From Verrucomicrobia bacterium UBA673 (GTDB lineage Bacteria > Verrucomicrobiota > Verrucomicrobiia > Limisphaerales > UBA1096), in the NCBI GenBank assembly GCA_002299785.1, contig DBNL01000161.1:1-17283 (forward strand): a stretch of DNA of 17,283 bases. Reading direction: 5' to 3'. Numbering within the stretch: position 1 is the first letter of the stretch; every line of letters begins with the position of its first letter. Below are positions 1 through 6,122 of this stretch, piece after piece. The position numbers were made by a program, and so were the translations under genes. The notes beneath the pieces are model-generated. The model saw only the letters and a list, made by a program, of their open reading frames with translations. It had not been told where the DNA came from and made no database searches.

Positions 1-266
1 GCCCCGGCCTTGAGATTCTCAAGCTTCTTCACCTCATCGGTTAATGACTTTACCTTGGCCATCTTTTTCTCTTGCTGAGCTATGAGCGTAGCCACGGCCT
101 GCTTGTAAGTGTGAATTTGATCGACCTTGCTCTTAATAATATCGTCGAACTTGGCCTTCATCACATTTGGATTCGAATCCAGGGCACGGCGTGACTTGTC
201 TATCTGACCGGTGATCCGATAGAGGAACGACTTAACGTATCTCCAAATTGCTCCAAGCGGGTTCAT
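1..266 (-). CDS. PspA/IM30-like protein, N-terminal part (runs off left edge)
   Basis: I translated this partial frame by hand from the ATG at 266-264; it stays open to the window edge (88 complete codons). It begins MNPLGAIWRYVKSFLYRITG, continues through a segment of the form SNPNVMKAKFDDIIKSKV, and then becomes a lysine/glutamate-rich heptad-like helix. That layout (short amphipathic N-terminal helix, then a long antiparallel coiled-coil hairpin) is typical of PspA/IM30/ESCRT-III proteins, which bind stressed inner membrane from the cytoplasm and remodel it. No signal peptide or membrane segment is visible. It starts 6 nt after the stop of the upstream coiled-coil membrane protein, so it is the fifth and last visible gene of the minus-strand cluster; no clear Shine-Dalgarno site precedes it. 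The family call rests on helix pattern and context rather than on a diagnostic motif, and the C-terminal half is not in the window. Confidence 0.65.
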   Translation of the reverse strand, partial: MNPLGAIWRYVKSFLYRITGQIDKSRRALDSNPNVMKAKFDDIIKSKVDQIHTYKQAVATLIAQQEKKMAKVKSLTDEVKKLENLKAG

Positions 267-272
267 TTTTTA

Positions 273-1100
273 TCAGTTTTTATTGATTTGCTGTGAATTT
301 TGTACTGGGACACCAGTCAACAGTGCATCGACCCTTTGTTCAACCTTTTTCGCCACCTCCAGGCTCTGATCCAATTCACTGCGCAGCCGTTGCAAACGGA
401 TGTCTCCATCTCTCCTGCTGGTCATACCCTGGACGGAAGCTAGGGTTTGGCTCATGTGCTCGACGGTCTGCACCACCTCGGCAACAAGTTTTTCGCGCTG
501 TTTGAGTATCGGTTTGCGAGCCGTTTTCGAGGCCAGGCTTTCAGCGGTCTTCCAAAGTTGCAGCGTTTTCTCGAGTGAACTTACACATTGCTGAAATAAT
601 TCTTCTGATCGCTGTTGTATGTCCTCAACAATCGCCCGATTAAGGTCAGGTGCAATCTTGTCAAGTTGCTGGAATGCCTGCCGCAGGGATCGCAGATCCT
701 GCATCGCTATCTCCGTACGTTTGTCGCCATCCATGCCCAGGCGATGGTGGAAGTGGTCGAGCGCCTTCTTCTTGTCGAACTTGGCCTTGTTGCGTGACTC
801 CTCGATGAGTTGTTTGACTCGATTATCTTTACCAAGGATTAACTTGGTCAAAAACGTACCGGCAGAAGCGATCATACCAACAAGTCCGACGAGCACTGCA
901 CCCACCGCCGCCGAGCCTTTTAGGCCGAGTGCGAAGAGTGACGCGAACGCCGCCGAACCGGCCATGAACGGCATCAGTACGAGCGGACTGCCGAGGATGT
1001 CCAATATAACGCGCTTGGCTATGTTTTTGCTGTCACTCACCGCATTCCAATGCCCCGCATTGGCAAGACAGAAGGTCGGTAGAAAATGTTGGGGCGTCAA
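273..1100 (-). CDS. Two-helix membrane protein with long coiled-coil tail, unknown function
   Basis: The longest reading is 275 residues from a TTG at 1100. Two strongly hydrophobic segments lie at about residues 36-58 and 63-88, joined by a very short turn. They are followed by ~170 residues rich in K, E, Q and R with heptad-like spacing (about 92-262), predicted to be a cytoplasmic coiled coil. No signal peptide or catalytic motif is visible and I do not recognise the family. The start is uncertain: the TTG is poorly placed, and an in-frame GTG at 1040-1038 (giving a start like M-SDSKNIAKR) would leave a more ordinary cytoplasmic leader and a 255-residue protein. The gene lies between a substrate-binding/OmpA fusion and a PspA-like gene, 6 nt from the latter, so an adaptor between envelope sensors and a PspA-like protein is a reasonable inference, no more. 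Confidence 0.75.
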   Translation of the reverse strand: MTPQHFLPTFCLANAGHWNAVSDSKNIAKRVILDILGSPLVLMPFMAGSAAFASLFALGLKGSAAVGAVLVGLVGMIASAGTFLTKLILGKDNRVKQLIEESRNKAKFDKKKALDHFHHRLGMDGDKRTEIAMQDLRSLRQAFQQLDKIAPDLNRAIVEDIQQRSEELFQQCVSSLEKTLQLWKTAESLASKTARKPILKQREKLVAEVVQTVEHMSQTLASVQGMTSRRDGDIRLQRLRSELDQSLEVAKKVEQRVDALLTGVPVQNSQQINKN

Positions 1101-1104
1101 CGCT

Positions 1105-1120
1105 GCGCTTGGCCAAGCGC
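1105..1120. repeat. Perfect 16-bp palindrome GCGCTTGGCCAAGCGC in an operon spacer
   Basis: Every base from 1105 to 1120 pairs with its mirror partner around the centre 1112/1113. It lies in the spacer between the second substrate-binding/OmpA gene and the coiled-coil membrane gene. It is the longest non-coding copy of the TTGGCCAA motif that recurs across this window. It is not followed by a T-run on either strand, so it does not look like an intrinsic terminator. Confidence 0.8.
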
Positions 1121-1139
1121 TTCGTTTGCTTTACAGCGG

Positions 1140-1145
1140 CCTCCT
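1140..1145 (-). promoter_or_regulatory. Strong Shine-Dalgarno AGGAGG overlapping the upstream stop
   Basis: On the minus strand the stop TAG of the upstream gene (1146-1144) runs directly into AGGAGG. This is the best ribosome-binding sequence in the minus-strand cluster, yet no ATG, GTG or TTG lies 5-10 nt downstream, and the frame of the next gene has a TAA at 1133-1131. The next usable in-frame starts are TTG 1100 and GTG 1040. It may therefore be non-functional for initiation, or it may mark a disturbed gene start. Confidence 0.35.
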
Positions 1146-2709
1146 AATACGGCACTTGACCGAGTTCGAAACGAACCGATTGTACAGAGCCTGCTCGAGA
1201 GGCGGCCGGAGCGGCCTCGGTGCGTATCCGATCCGCCTTGACCCCTTCGCCCATGAGAAAACTGACAACTGACTCGGCCCGTGACTCGGCCAAGCGGCGG
1301 TTGGCCTCAGGATCGCCCACGGCGCGCGCTTGGCCAACGACTCGGAGGTAAAAGCTTGGAAAACTGTCCAACATCTTTTTGAGCCGTCTCAACTCGTGCT
1401 CGCTAGACAATGAGACGACAGCCGAGCCACGCCGGAAACCGATCGACGGCACGTCGAGGTCGCCCACGGATTGGAGAGTATTCCACTGATCATCGCTTAG
1501 CGATCCGAGATGGGCGTTAGTCCGAACGCCTTGTAGGTCGTCAGTCCCCTGGCCAAGTCCCTCGATGAGATTCATCCGGTTGGCTGGGTGAAAGTTGTCG
1601 GCCTTCATGTCAATCAGGATTTGATCGAAGTAGAGAGACGAATGCCGACCACCAAGCGGGTCACTCTCAAGTGCGTCGGTCTTGATAAGAACATCGGTTA
1701 CATTGGCAATCATGTCCTCGAGGCTAAGCAGATCACCCGCTGACACGCCCCGGACTAGGCCGAAGTGGGTGTAGTTTTCGAGAGTGTTTTTCCATTGAAT
1801 GCCATTCACAAGGCTCTTGGCCTCGGCATCAGAAAGGCTGGGATCATCCGACTTGACCAATTTGGAAAAGCCACCTGCCTGACTCCGGTAATGATGCGCG
1901 GCTCGGGAATAGGCCTCAACTACGGTGCGGACCTTATCAGGATGATCGCGAAGGTACTCACGGCGTGCTACAAGCACGTCAACAATCAGCCCCTTAATCT
2001 TGGAACTGTCCAGGATCACCTCAACACCTGGCAACTGCTTGGCTTGGGAAACCTGCGGCTCCCACATAACATACACCGACTTGTCGGACTGCTTGGCGCT
2101 CTTCATCTTTTTGAGCACATCAGCGGACCCAGAGGACTCGATCATCCAGTCGGCGGACAGATTCGGAAGCTTGAAGTGAGACTTGACGACACGGGCAAGG
2201 AATTCGCTTGGTGAACTGGGTGTCAGTACAAATCGGGCGTCGGCATTATCCAACTCCTGCAGTGATGCAACGGCGCTCTTGTAAGCCAGCACCGCATCTG
2301 CTCCCTTCGTTTCGTCGATCAGCATCACTATCGATGCAGGGAAACCGCCAGCCTTGGCTCCGGCCATCAGCAGCGAGTCGATCGTGTACACCGCCATTTG
2401 TACATCACCATCCTCCAACGCCTCGAGTCGGGCACCATAATCGGCACCGTCGTCAACCATCGTCAACCGGATGCCCTCCAACTTCAGGTTGTCGCGCATT
2501 TGTGCGGAACGCAGCACGGCATAACCAGAAAACAGGTCGGCGGCAATGGACAACTCATGGGTGTATTGGCTAGAGGAACCGGTGTCTTGGTTGAGTTGCT
2601 CTTTCTTTGGTTTCGTGTATAGAAACCATACAGCTCCGCCGAGGATGGCCAACAAGGCTAACCACACCACGGCGATGAGACATCCCTTGGAACCGTTTTC
2701 CTCTGACAT
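1144..2709 (-). CDS. Membrane-anchored substrate-binding protein fused to OmpA-like domain
   Basis: The protein has 521 residues. A short polar N-terminus is followed by one hydrophobic helix at about 10-31 with no cleavage motif, so it is probably an uncleaved anchor with the rest in the periplasm. Residues ~50-330 resemble an NMT1/SsuA-type periplasmic ligand-binding protein, with a two-lobed fold inferred from motifs such as KGLIVDVLVARREYLRDHPD. Residues ~415-518 form an OmpA-like domain, recognisable from IGFRRGSAVVSLSSE, the ANRRLAESRAESV helix and the final VRFELGQV strand. The Arg of the peptidoglycan-binding pair is present (R477), but the Asp usually found in G-H-x-D is Arg462 here (motif GQAR). 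The start ATG overlaps the stop of the VWA gene by one base (TAATG), so translation is probably coupled. The ligand cannot be told from sequence. No ABC permease or ATPase gene lies nearby, which argues for sensing rather than import. Confidence 0.85.
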   Translation of the reverse strand: MSEENGSKGCLIAVVWLALLAILGGAVWFLYTKPKKEQLNQDTGSSSQYTHELSIAADLFSGYAVLRSAQMRDNLKLEGIRLTMVDDGADYGARLEALEDGDVQMAVYTIDSLLMAGAKAGGFPASIVMLIDETKGADAVLAYKSAVASLQELDNADARFVLTPSSPSEFLARVVKSHFKLPNLSADWMIESSGSADVLKKMKSAKQSDKSVYVMWEPQVSQAKQLPGVEVILDSSKIKGLIVDVLVARREYLRDHPDKVRTVVEAYSRAAHHYRSQAGGFSKLVKSDDPSLSDAEAKSLVNGIQWKNTLENYTHFGLVRGVSAGDLLSLEDMIANVTDVLIKTDALESDPLGGRHSSLYFDQILIDMKADNFHPANRMNLIEGLGQGTDDLQGVRTNAHLGSLSDDQWNTLQSVGDLDVPSIGFRRGSAVVSLSSEHELRRLKKMLDSFPSFYLRVVGQARAVGDPEANRRLAESRAESVVSFLMGEGVKADRIRTEAAPAASRAGSVQSVRFELGQVPY

Positions 2710-3653
2710 TACTTATTCTTACTCTTGACGATCGCGTAAATGACCAAGCCGGGAACACCTAACACGCAAAGAACTCCGCAGAGTAGCATAATGAAGCTTT
2801 CTTCATCTCCCGAACCTGACTGCGAACTTGTCGTTCCGCCCGAATAGGATGGCGCTGATCCGGGTGAAGGCGACTCGACAGCACGCATACTAGGCCTCTC
2901 TCCGATAGGCTGGTTCCCCGAGGTGGATAGCGACTTCAGCATCGCCGAAGCGGTTGCCTCCGGCAGGTCAGCGATCAACTCAAATGCATTCTCTCCCCCT
3001 TTGCTGGCATCCCCGGCAGCAACCTCGGCAAACACCTCTGTGATGGCCTGTCTGAGCGACTCAGGATTATCCGCATTACGATAAGAATGCACCTTCGTTG
3101 CCAGCGTGTGGCGCGATGCCATCTCCACCCCGATGACATCGATCGTGATACCTCTCGATATGATGTCCGGCGTAAAGCTCTCCACCTTTTGCTGGTCACC
3201 AGCCTCGCCATCGGTCACTATCAGTAGACGGCAGGTTCCGTATCCAAACTGTTCCTTGCGCGCCTTCAACAACGCATCCGCACCTTGCTTCATGTAAGCC
3301 CCCAGGGGAGTGCCGCCGCCGGACTGTATACTGTCGATCGCTCCGACCAGCATACTCTCCTTACGCGGGCCAAGCGGATAAACCCAGTCACCTTTCGGAA
3401 ACACCAAGATACCTATGTCGGTCGTGTCTGGAATCTGGCCAAGCACCTGCTTGAGCGCGTCCTTGGCCACGGACATCCTGTCGCGCCCTGTGCCGGCCAT
3501 CACCGAACCCATCGATCCGGAGGCATCCACCACCACGACTACGCTGTCAGTCATCTGCACCTCTGCGTGGACAAGCGGCATGGCCCAAAGACCGATCAGC
3601 AAAGCACTTAGACAACCACTCAAAAAATGTTTTAATTTTGTGTTATGTTTCAT
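2709..3653 (-). CDS. Secreted VWA-domain protein with C-terminal membrane anchor
   Basis: The protein has 314 residues. A signal peptide covers about 1-30 (basic start, hydrophobic core, VHA cleavage site). A von Willebrand A domain spans ~36-212 with a complete metal-ion-dependent adhesion site: D43-A-S-G-S-M48, T115 in GGGTPLG, and D148 in IVTDGE. A linker rich in Ser, Gly and Pro (~245-284) leads to one membrane helix at ~286-309 and a short basic tail (KSKNK). The VWA domain therefore probably faces the periplasm on a flexible stalk. VWA domains with an intact site bind protein partners through a divalent metal; the neighbouring substrate-binding/OmpA proteins are the obvious candidates, by inference. 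It lies 19 nt downstream of the first such gene and overlaps the second by one base. BatA/BatB-type VWA proteins have a similar anchor, but no MoxR ATPase gene is present here. Confidence 0.9.
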   Translation of the reverse strand: MKHNTKLKHFLSGCLSALLIGLWAMPLVHAEVQMTDSVVVVVDASGSMGSVMAGTGRDRMSVAKDALKQVLGQIPDTTDIGILVFPKGDWVYPLGPRKESMLVGAIDSIQSGGGTPLGAYMKQGADALLKARKEQFGYGTCRLLIVTDGEAGDQQKVESFTPDIISRGITIDVIGVEMASRHTLATKVHSYRNADNPESLRQAITEVFAEVAAGDASKGGENAFELIADLPEATASAMLKSLSTSGNQPIGERPSMRAVESPSPGSAPSYSGGTTSSQSGSGDEESFIMLLCGVLCVLGVPGLVIYAIVKSKNK

Positions 3654-3672
3654 CGCATGGTCTTCAATAATA

Positions 3673-5508
3673 TCAAAAATCGAAGTCAGATTCCTGCGTC
3701 ACCTCCGCTGAGACTCGGATCAACCGGAACTCTACCCGCATGTTCTGCCCCGCCTCATCCACGGAACGAGGCTTCGCAATGAACGGCTCGGCAATTCCAA
3801 CTCCCTGAGGCTGAATTTGCGACATGTCGATCCCAATTCCCCTGCCCTTGGCATATTGCACGACAGATTGCTTAACCGACTCCGCCCGCTTTCGTGAGAG
3901 ATTGAGCGCGGCCTGCATCGTTCGGCGTGGATTGTAATCCTCCACCCCGTCGAAATCACCAGCCTCAATAGCATCCACCAACCGGCTGGTATTGTTCAGG
4001 TCAAGTGCCTGACCGTTGAGAGAGTAGCGGTAGTTTCCGCTAGTGCCGCTGCGCTTCAGCGTCCCCTTGGCATTGCCAGCCTTGATTAGGTCAATGAGTG
4101 TCTTGGTTGGATCCGCATGGCCACGGATGGCGACCACGGCGTTACCGAACTTGTCCGCCATCTCGATCACCCGGGTGAACTCGGCCGCGTACTGCACCGC
4201 ACTGAACTCCGTCTGGTTGGCTTTAAAATTGATGGTGAACGACAAAATGGTCCGGTCGTCTAGCAACCCGCCAGAGCTGAGCTCCTCGATCTCCGACAAC
4301 ACCGCCTCGGCGCGGAACCGCTCGCCCTGAACTACTTCTGTTTTTTTTAAATATTTGAGAAAATCATCATTTTTATAAGCCAATCCAGAGGGAAACAGCC
4401 CCATCTTTTGTTTCGCGTAGCCACGGCCAGTGGCCAACTCAAGTGAAGATTTCTGGAACGCCTCGAAGCCATGAAGATTACCCTCCTTCTCGAAGAAACT
4501 CACATTACCCGGGTAGCCTGCAAACGTGCAATCCAGCAGTAGGCCATGAGCCTCGTCGGCGTTCGGGAGAACAGCCTCGGTATAAATCTGCACCGTTTGG
4601 TTGAGCAAGTTGATGTAGTTTTGATCCCTTTTGCCGGTATCGTGTGCCGCGCGCTTGTCCACCAACTCTTCCGCCGCCTTCAGGTACCCCGCAACGAACT
4701 TCCTAACGAGCGGGCGGTTGGCATCGTAAAAATCCTTTCGGCAAACGTACACATCTGCGATCGAGCGCGACAACTCCGCCGTCGACACCAGCACATGCGC
4801 GCCCTTCACTGTCCCCTCCGCACCGGTACCCACGCTGTTCAAGTCCGAGCAAAGGCCAAACATATCCGGTGTCACCGCAAAGCAGGCGGAGATGCCCGGG
4901 TCATCCCTGAACGCCTGCGGCGGCGAATCCGGCCCGGTGAGTGCATCGAAAAATTTCACCTCAATGTCATCCCAACCCAACTGGGCCGTCTTGAGCACAT
5001 CGTCGAGCATGCCTATGTGCGGGCCACCTTGCTGCACCGCCACCGTCTTACCCTTCAAATCGGTCACCCTCTTGATACCTTCTCGGGCGACCATGTGGTC
5101 ACCGGCCGACCATGTCATCTGCAGGATCACCACGCCCTTGGTACGAGGGTCGGAACCGATCACCTCGGACGCCTGCCCCATCATTCGGAAGGTCCCGCGC
5201 AAAAAAGGCGACTTGCCGGTACGATAATCGCGCACTTGCTGGATGAAGTCGTCACCAGGAGTCAGGTTCAGATTCAAACCTTGTTTGTGGAAAAGGGTGC
5301 CCGGCTTGGTCTTAAGACCGCCGTTGGCATAGAACGTCGCCATGTCACCGCCCCAGATAATGAACGGCACTTGCAATGCTCCACCAGCTTTCACCGATCC
5401 GACTGGAACCGGCCCGACCAACTCGGAAAACAACTTAGTCTGCCCCGTGGCAGCGGCCACTGCCATCCCAAGTGCAAACCCCACTACGATTGATCTATGT
5501 GCTTTCAT
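3673..5508 (-). CDS. Secreted substrate-binding protein fused to OmpA-like domain
   Basis: The protein has 611 residues and is the first gene of the minus-strand cluster. A signal peptide covers about 1-22. Residues ~25-340 resemble an NMT1/SsuA/TauA-type periplasmic binding protein (FIIWGGDMATFYANGG at the first strand; VTDLKGKTVAVQQGGPHIGM at the lobe junction). Residues ~422-601 form an OmpA-like domain with both peptidoglycan-contact residues: Asp466 in GHAD and Arg541 in LSRKRAESV, ending with the typical NMRVEFRLI strand. About 60 extra residues are inserted between these two positions, which are normally 15 apart. Such fusions are often annotated as phosphate ABC transporter substrate-binding/OmpA proteins, but nothing here shows phosphate as the ligand and no transporter genes are adjacent. 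The start ATG has no strong Shine-Dalgarno site; the AT-rich spacer upstream is the likely promoter of the whole cluster. Confidence 0.88.
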   Translation of the reverse strand: MKAHRSIVVGFALGMAVAAATGQTKLFSELVGPVPVGSVKAGGALQVPFIIWGGDMATFYANGGLKTKPGTLFHKQGLNLNLTPGDDFIQQVRDYRTGKSPFLRGTFRMMGQASEVIGSDPRTKGVVILQMTWSAGDHMVAREGIKRVTDLKGKTVAVQQGGPHIGMLDDVLKTAQLGWDDIEVKFFDALTGPDSPPQAFRDDPGISACFAVTPDMFGLCSDLNSVGTGAEGTVKGAHVLVSTAELSRSIADVYVCRKDFYDANRPLVRKFVAGYLKAAEELVDKRAAHDTGKRDQNYINLLNQTVQIYTEAVLPNADEAHGLLLDCTFAGYPGNVSFFEKEGNLHGFEAFQKSSLELATGRGYAKQKMGLFPSGLAYKNDDFLKYLKKTEVVQGERFRAEAVLSEIEELSSGGLLDDRTILSFTINFKANQTEFSAVQYAAEFTRVIEMADKFGNAVVAIRGHADPTKTLIDLIKAGNAKGTLKRSGTSGNYRYSLNGQALDLNNTSRLVDAIEAGDFDGVEDYNPRRTMQAALNLSRKRAESVKQSVVQYAKGRGIGIDMSQIQPQGVGIAEPFIAKPRSVDEAGQNMRVEFRLIRVSAEVTQESDFDF

Positions 5509-5825
5509 ATCTACAAATAATTAGTGCTTTCAAAGAAATTATCACTGTTCCATTAACTTAGCAATTATAATTATTAATAATAGAATTACTGTTTTCTGAA
5601 CCGAGATTCAGTGTGAATAAATCGCTTCGCAAGCGTAGTTTTTAAGCACCAGAAAAGAGCTATTCGATCGCTTCTTTAAGCCCCTTTTTTAGTTCTTCAA
5701 CACCAAATTTCGCTGGATAACAGGTTGAAGTAAAAGCTTGCAAAGCCGTTGGGGGATATGGTTTTGCTCATCGGAGTCAGCTCACCGGTTGCCAGGAAGG
5801 AGACCCGACGACTGATATCATTTGG
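5509..5825. other. AT-rich divergent spacer, likely promoter of the minus-strand envelope cluster
   Basis: This 317-nt stretch separates the minus-strand cluster from the broken lyase fragment on the plus strand. The half next to the cluster (about 5509-5650) is markedly AT-rich, unlike the flanking genes. On the minus strand TATAAT can be read at 5569-5564, about 55 nt upstream of the cluster's first ATG, but I find no convincing -35 box at proper spacing. A weak 5-bp hairpin lies at 5623-5635. The half next to the lyase fragment (about 5700-5825) is more GC-rich and includes a 23-codon open frame (5758-5829) whose stop overlaps the fragment's ATG. I see no other gene here. Confidence 0.5.
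5564..5569 (-). promoter_or_regulatory. Possible -10 box TATAAT for the minus-strand cluster
   Basis: This is an exact TATAAT on the minus strand inside a run of A and T, placed to give a leader of roughly 50 nt. No matching -35 hexamer is visible 16-18 nt upstream. An AT-rich tract can supply this sequence by chance. Confidence 0.25.
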
Positions 5826-6086
5826 ATGAAACTTGATGGATTAATCGCCGCCGCGCACACGCCGATGCACGATGACTTTTCGGTGAACTATGAACGGGTA
5901 AAGGCGCAGGCGGAACACTTGGCCAAGCTGGGGGTGCGCGGCGTCTTCGTCGGCGGCACGACCGGCGAGTGCCAATCGCCGACGGCCACGCCGAGCGCTG
6001 GGGTTGGCAATCTACCCACCCATTCATGCGCGGCAAACCCCGCGACGAAGCCATCCCCGATCTACGCCGCATCCAGCGCCACCTAA
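5826..6086 (+). pseudogene. N-acetylneuraminate lyase / DapA-family gene, truncated after ~50 codons
   Basis: The first ~50 residues (MKLDGLIAAAHTPMHDDFSV, then NYERVKAQAEHLAKLGVRGV and FVGGTTGEC) match the start of the class I aldolase family of N-acetylneuraminate lyase and dihydrodipicolinate synthase: first barrel strand, the T-P motif, and the GGTTGE loop that binds the substrate carboxylate. A real gene of this family runs about 300 residues. Here homology stops at about base 5976, and the frame then reads ~37 low-complexity residues to a stop at 6086. The catalytic Tyr and Schiff-base Lys are absent, so the product cannot be an active aldolase. The next gene begins only ~35 nt later, so no simple frameshift would restore the rest. 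The BNR sialidase-like gene next door suggests a former amino-sugar cluster. The base order at the break fits fusion to the prepilin-like tail described separately. Confidence 0.75.
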
Positions 6087-6112
6087 CCAACCAACCTCCA
6101 CCAATCCCCTGA
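5975..6112 (+). pseudogene. Orphan C-terminal tail of a prepilin-like (H-X9-DG / DUF1559-type) protein
   Basis: In the frame ATC(5975)-GCC-GAC-GGC the DNA reads IADGHAERWGWQSTHPFMRG followed by ~25 residues containing IPDLRRIQRHL, ending at a TGA at 6110-6112. The D-G-H-x-E-x-W-x-W motif followed by a D-L-R-R-I-Q helix is the usual ending of secreted prepilin-like proteins common in Planctomycetota and Verrucomicrobiota. No start codon, prepilin leader or N-terminal methylation motif is present; the frame is offset from the lyase fragment it is joined to. It is best read as the right-hand side of a deletion junction. The family call is from remembered motif shape and is moderately sure. Confidence 0.55.
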
Positions 6113-6122
6113 ACCAGCAAAA

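Noticed and set aside
2709..3653. The VWA protein as part of a MoxR/BatA-type cluster
   Set aside because: No MoxR AAA ATPase, DUF58 or TPR gene lies in the cluster; its neighbours are ligand-binding/OmpA fusions instead.
4546..5493. A 315-codon plus-strand frame opposite the first substrate-binding/OmpA gene
   Set aside because: It is rich in His and Arg with no recognisable domain, and the opposite strand encodes a full secreted fusion protein with signal peptide and motifs.
5623..5643. A small hairpin (CGCTT / AAGCG) followed by a short T-run, as a plus-strand terminator
   Set aside because: The stem is only 5 bp and no plus-strand gene lies upstream in the window that it could end.
5758..5829. 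A 23-codon open frame whose TGA overlaps the ATG of the lyase fragment
   Set aside because: It is too short to judge and has no recognisable sequence. The overlap looks like translational coupling or the tail of another lost gene, but one mini-frame in an unstable region is weak support.
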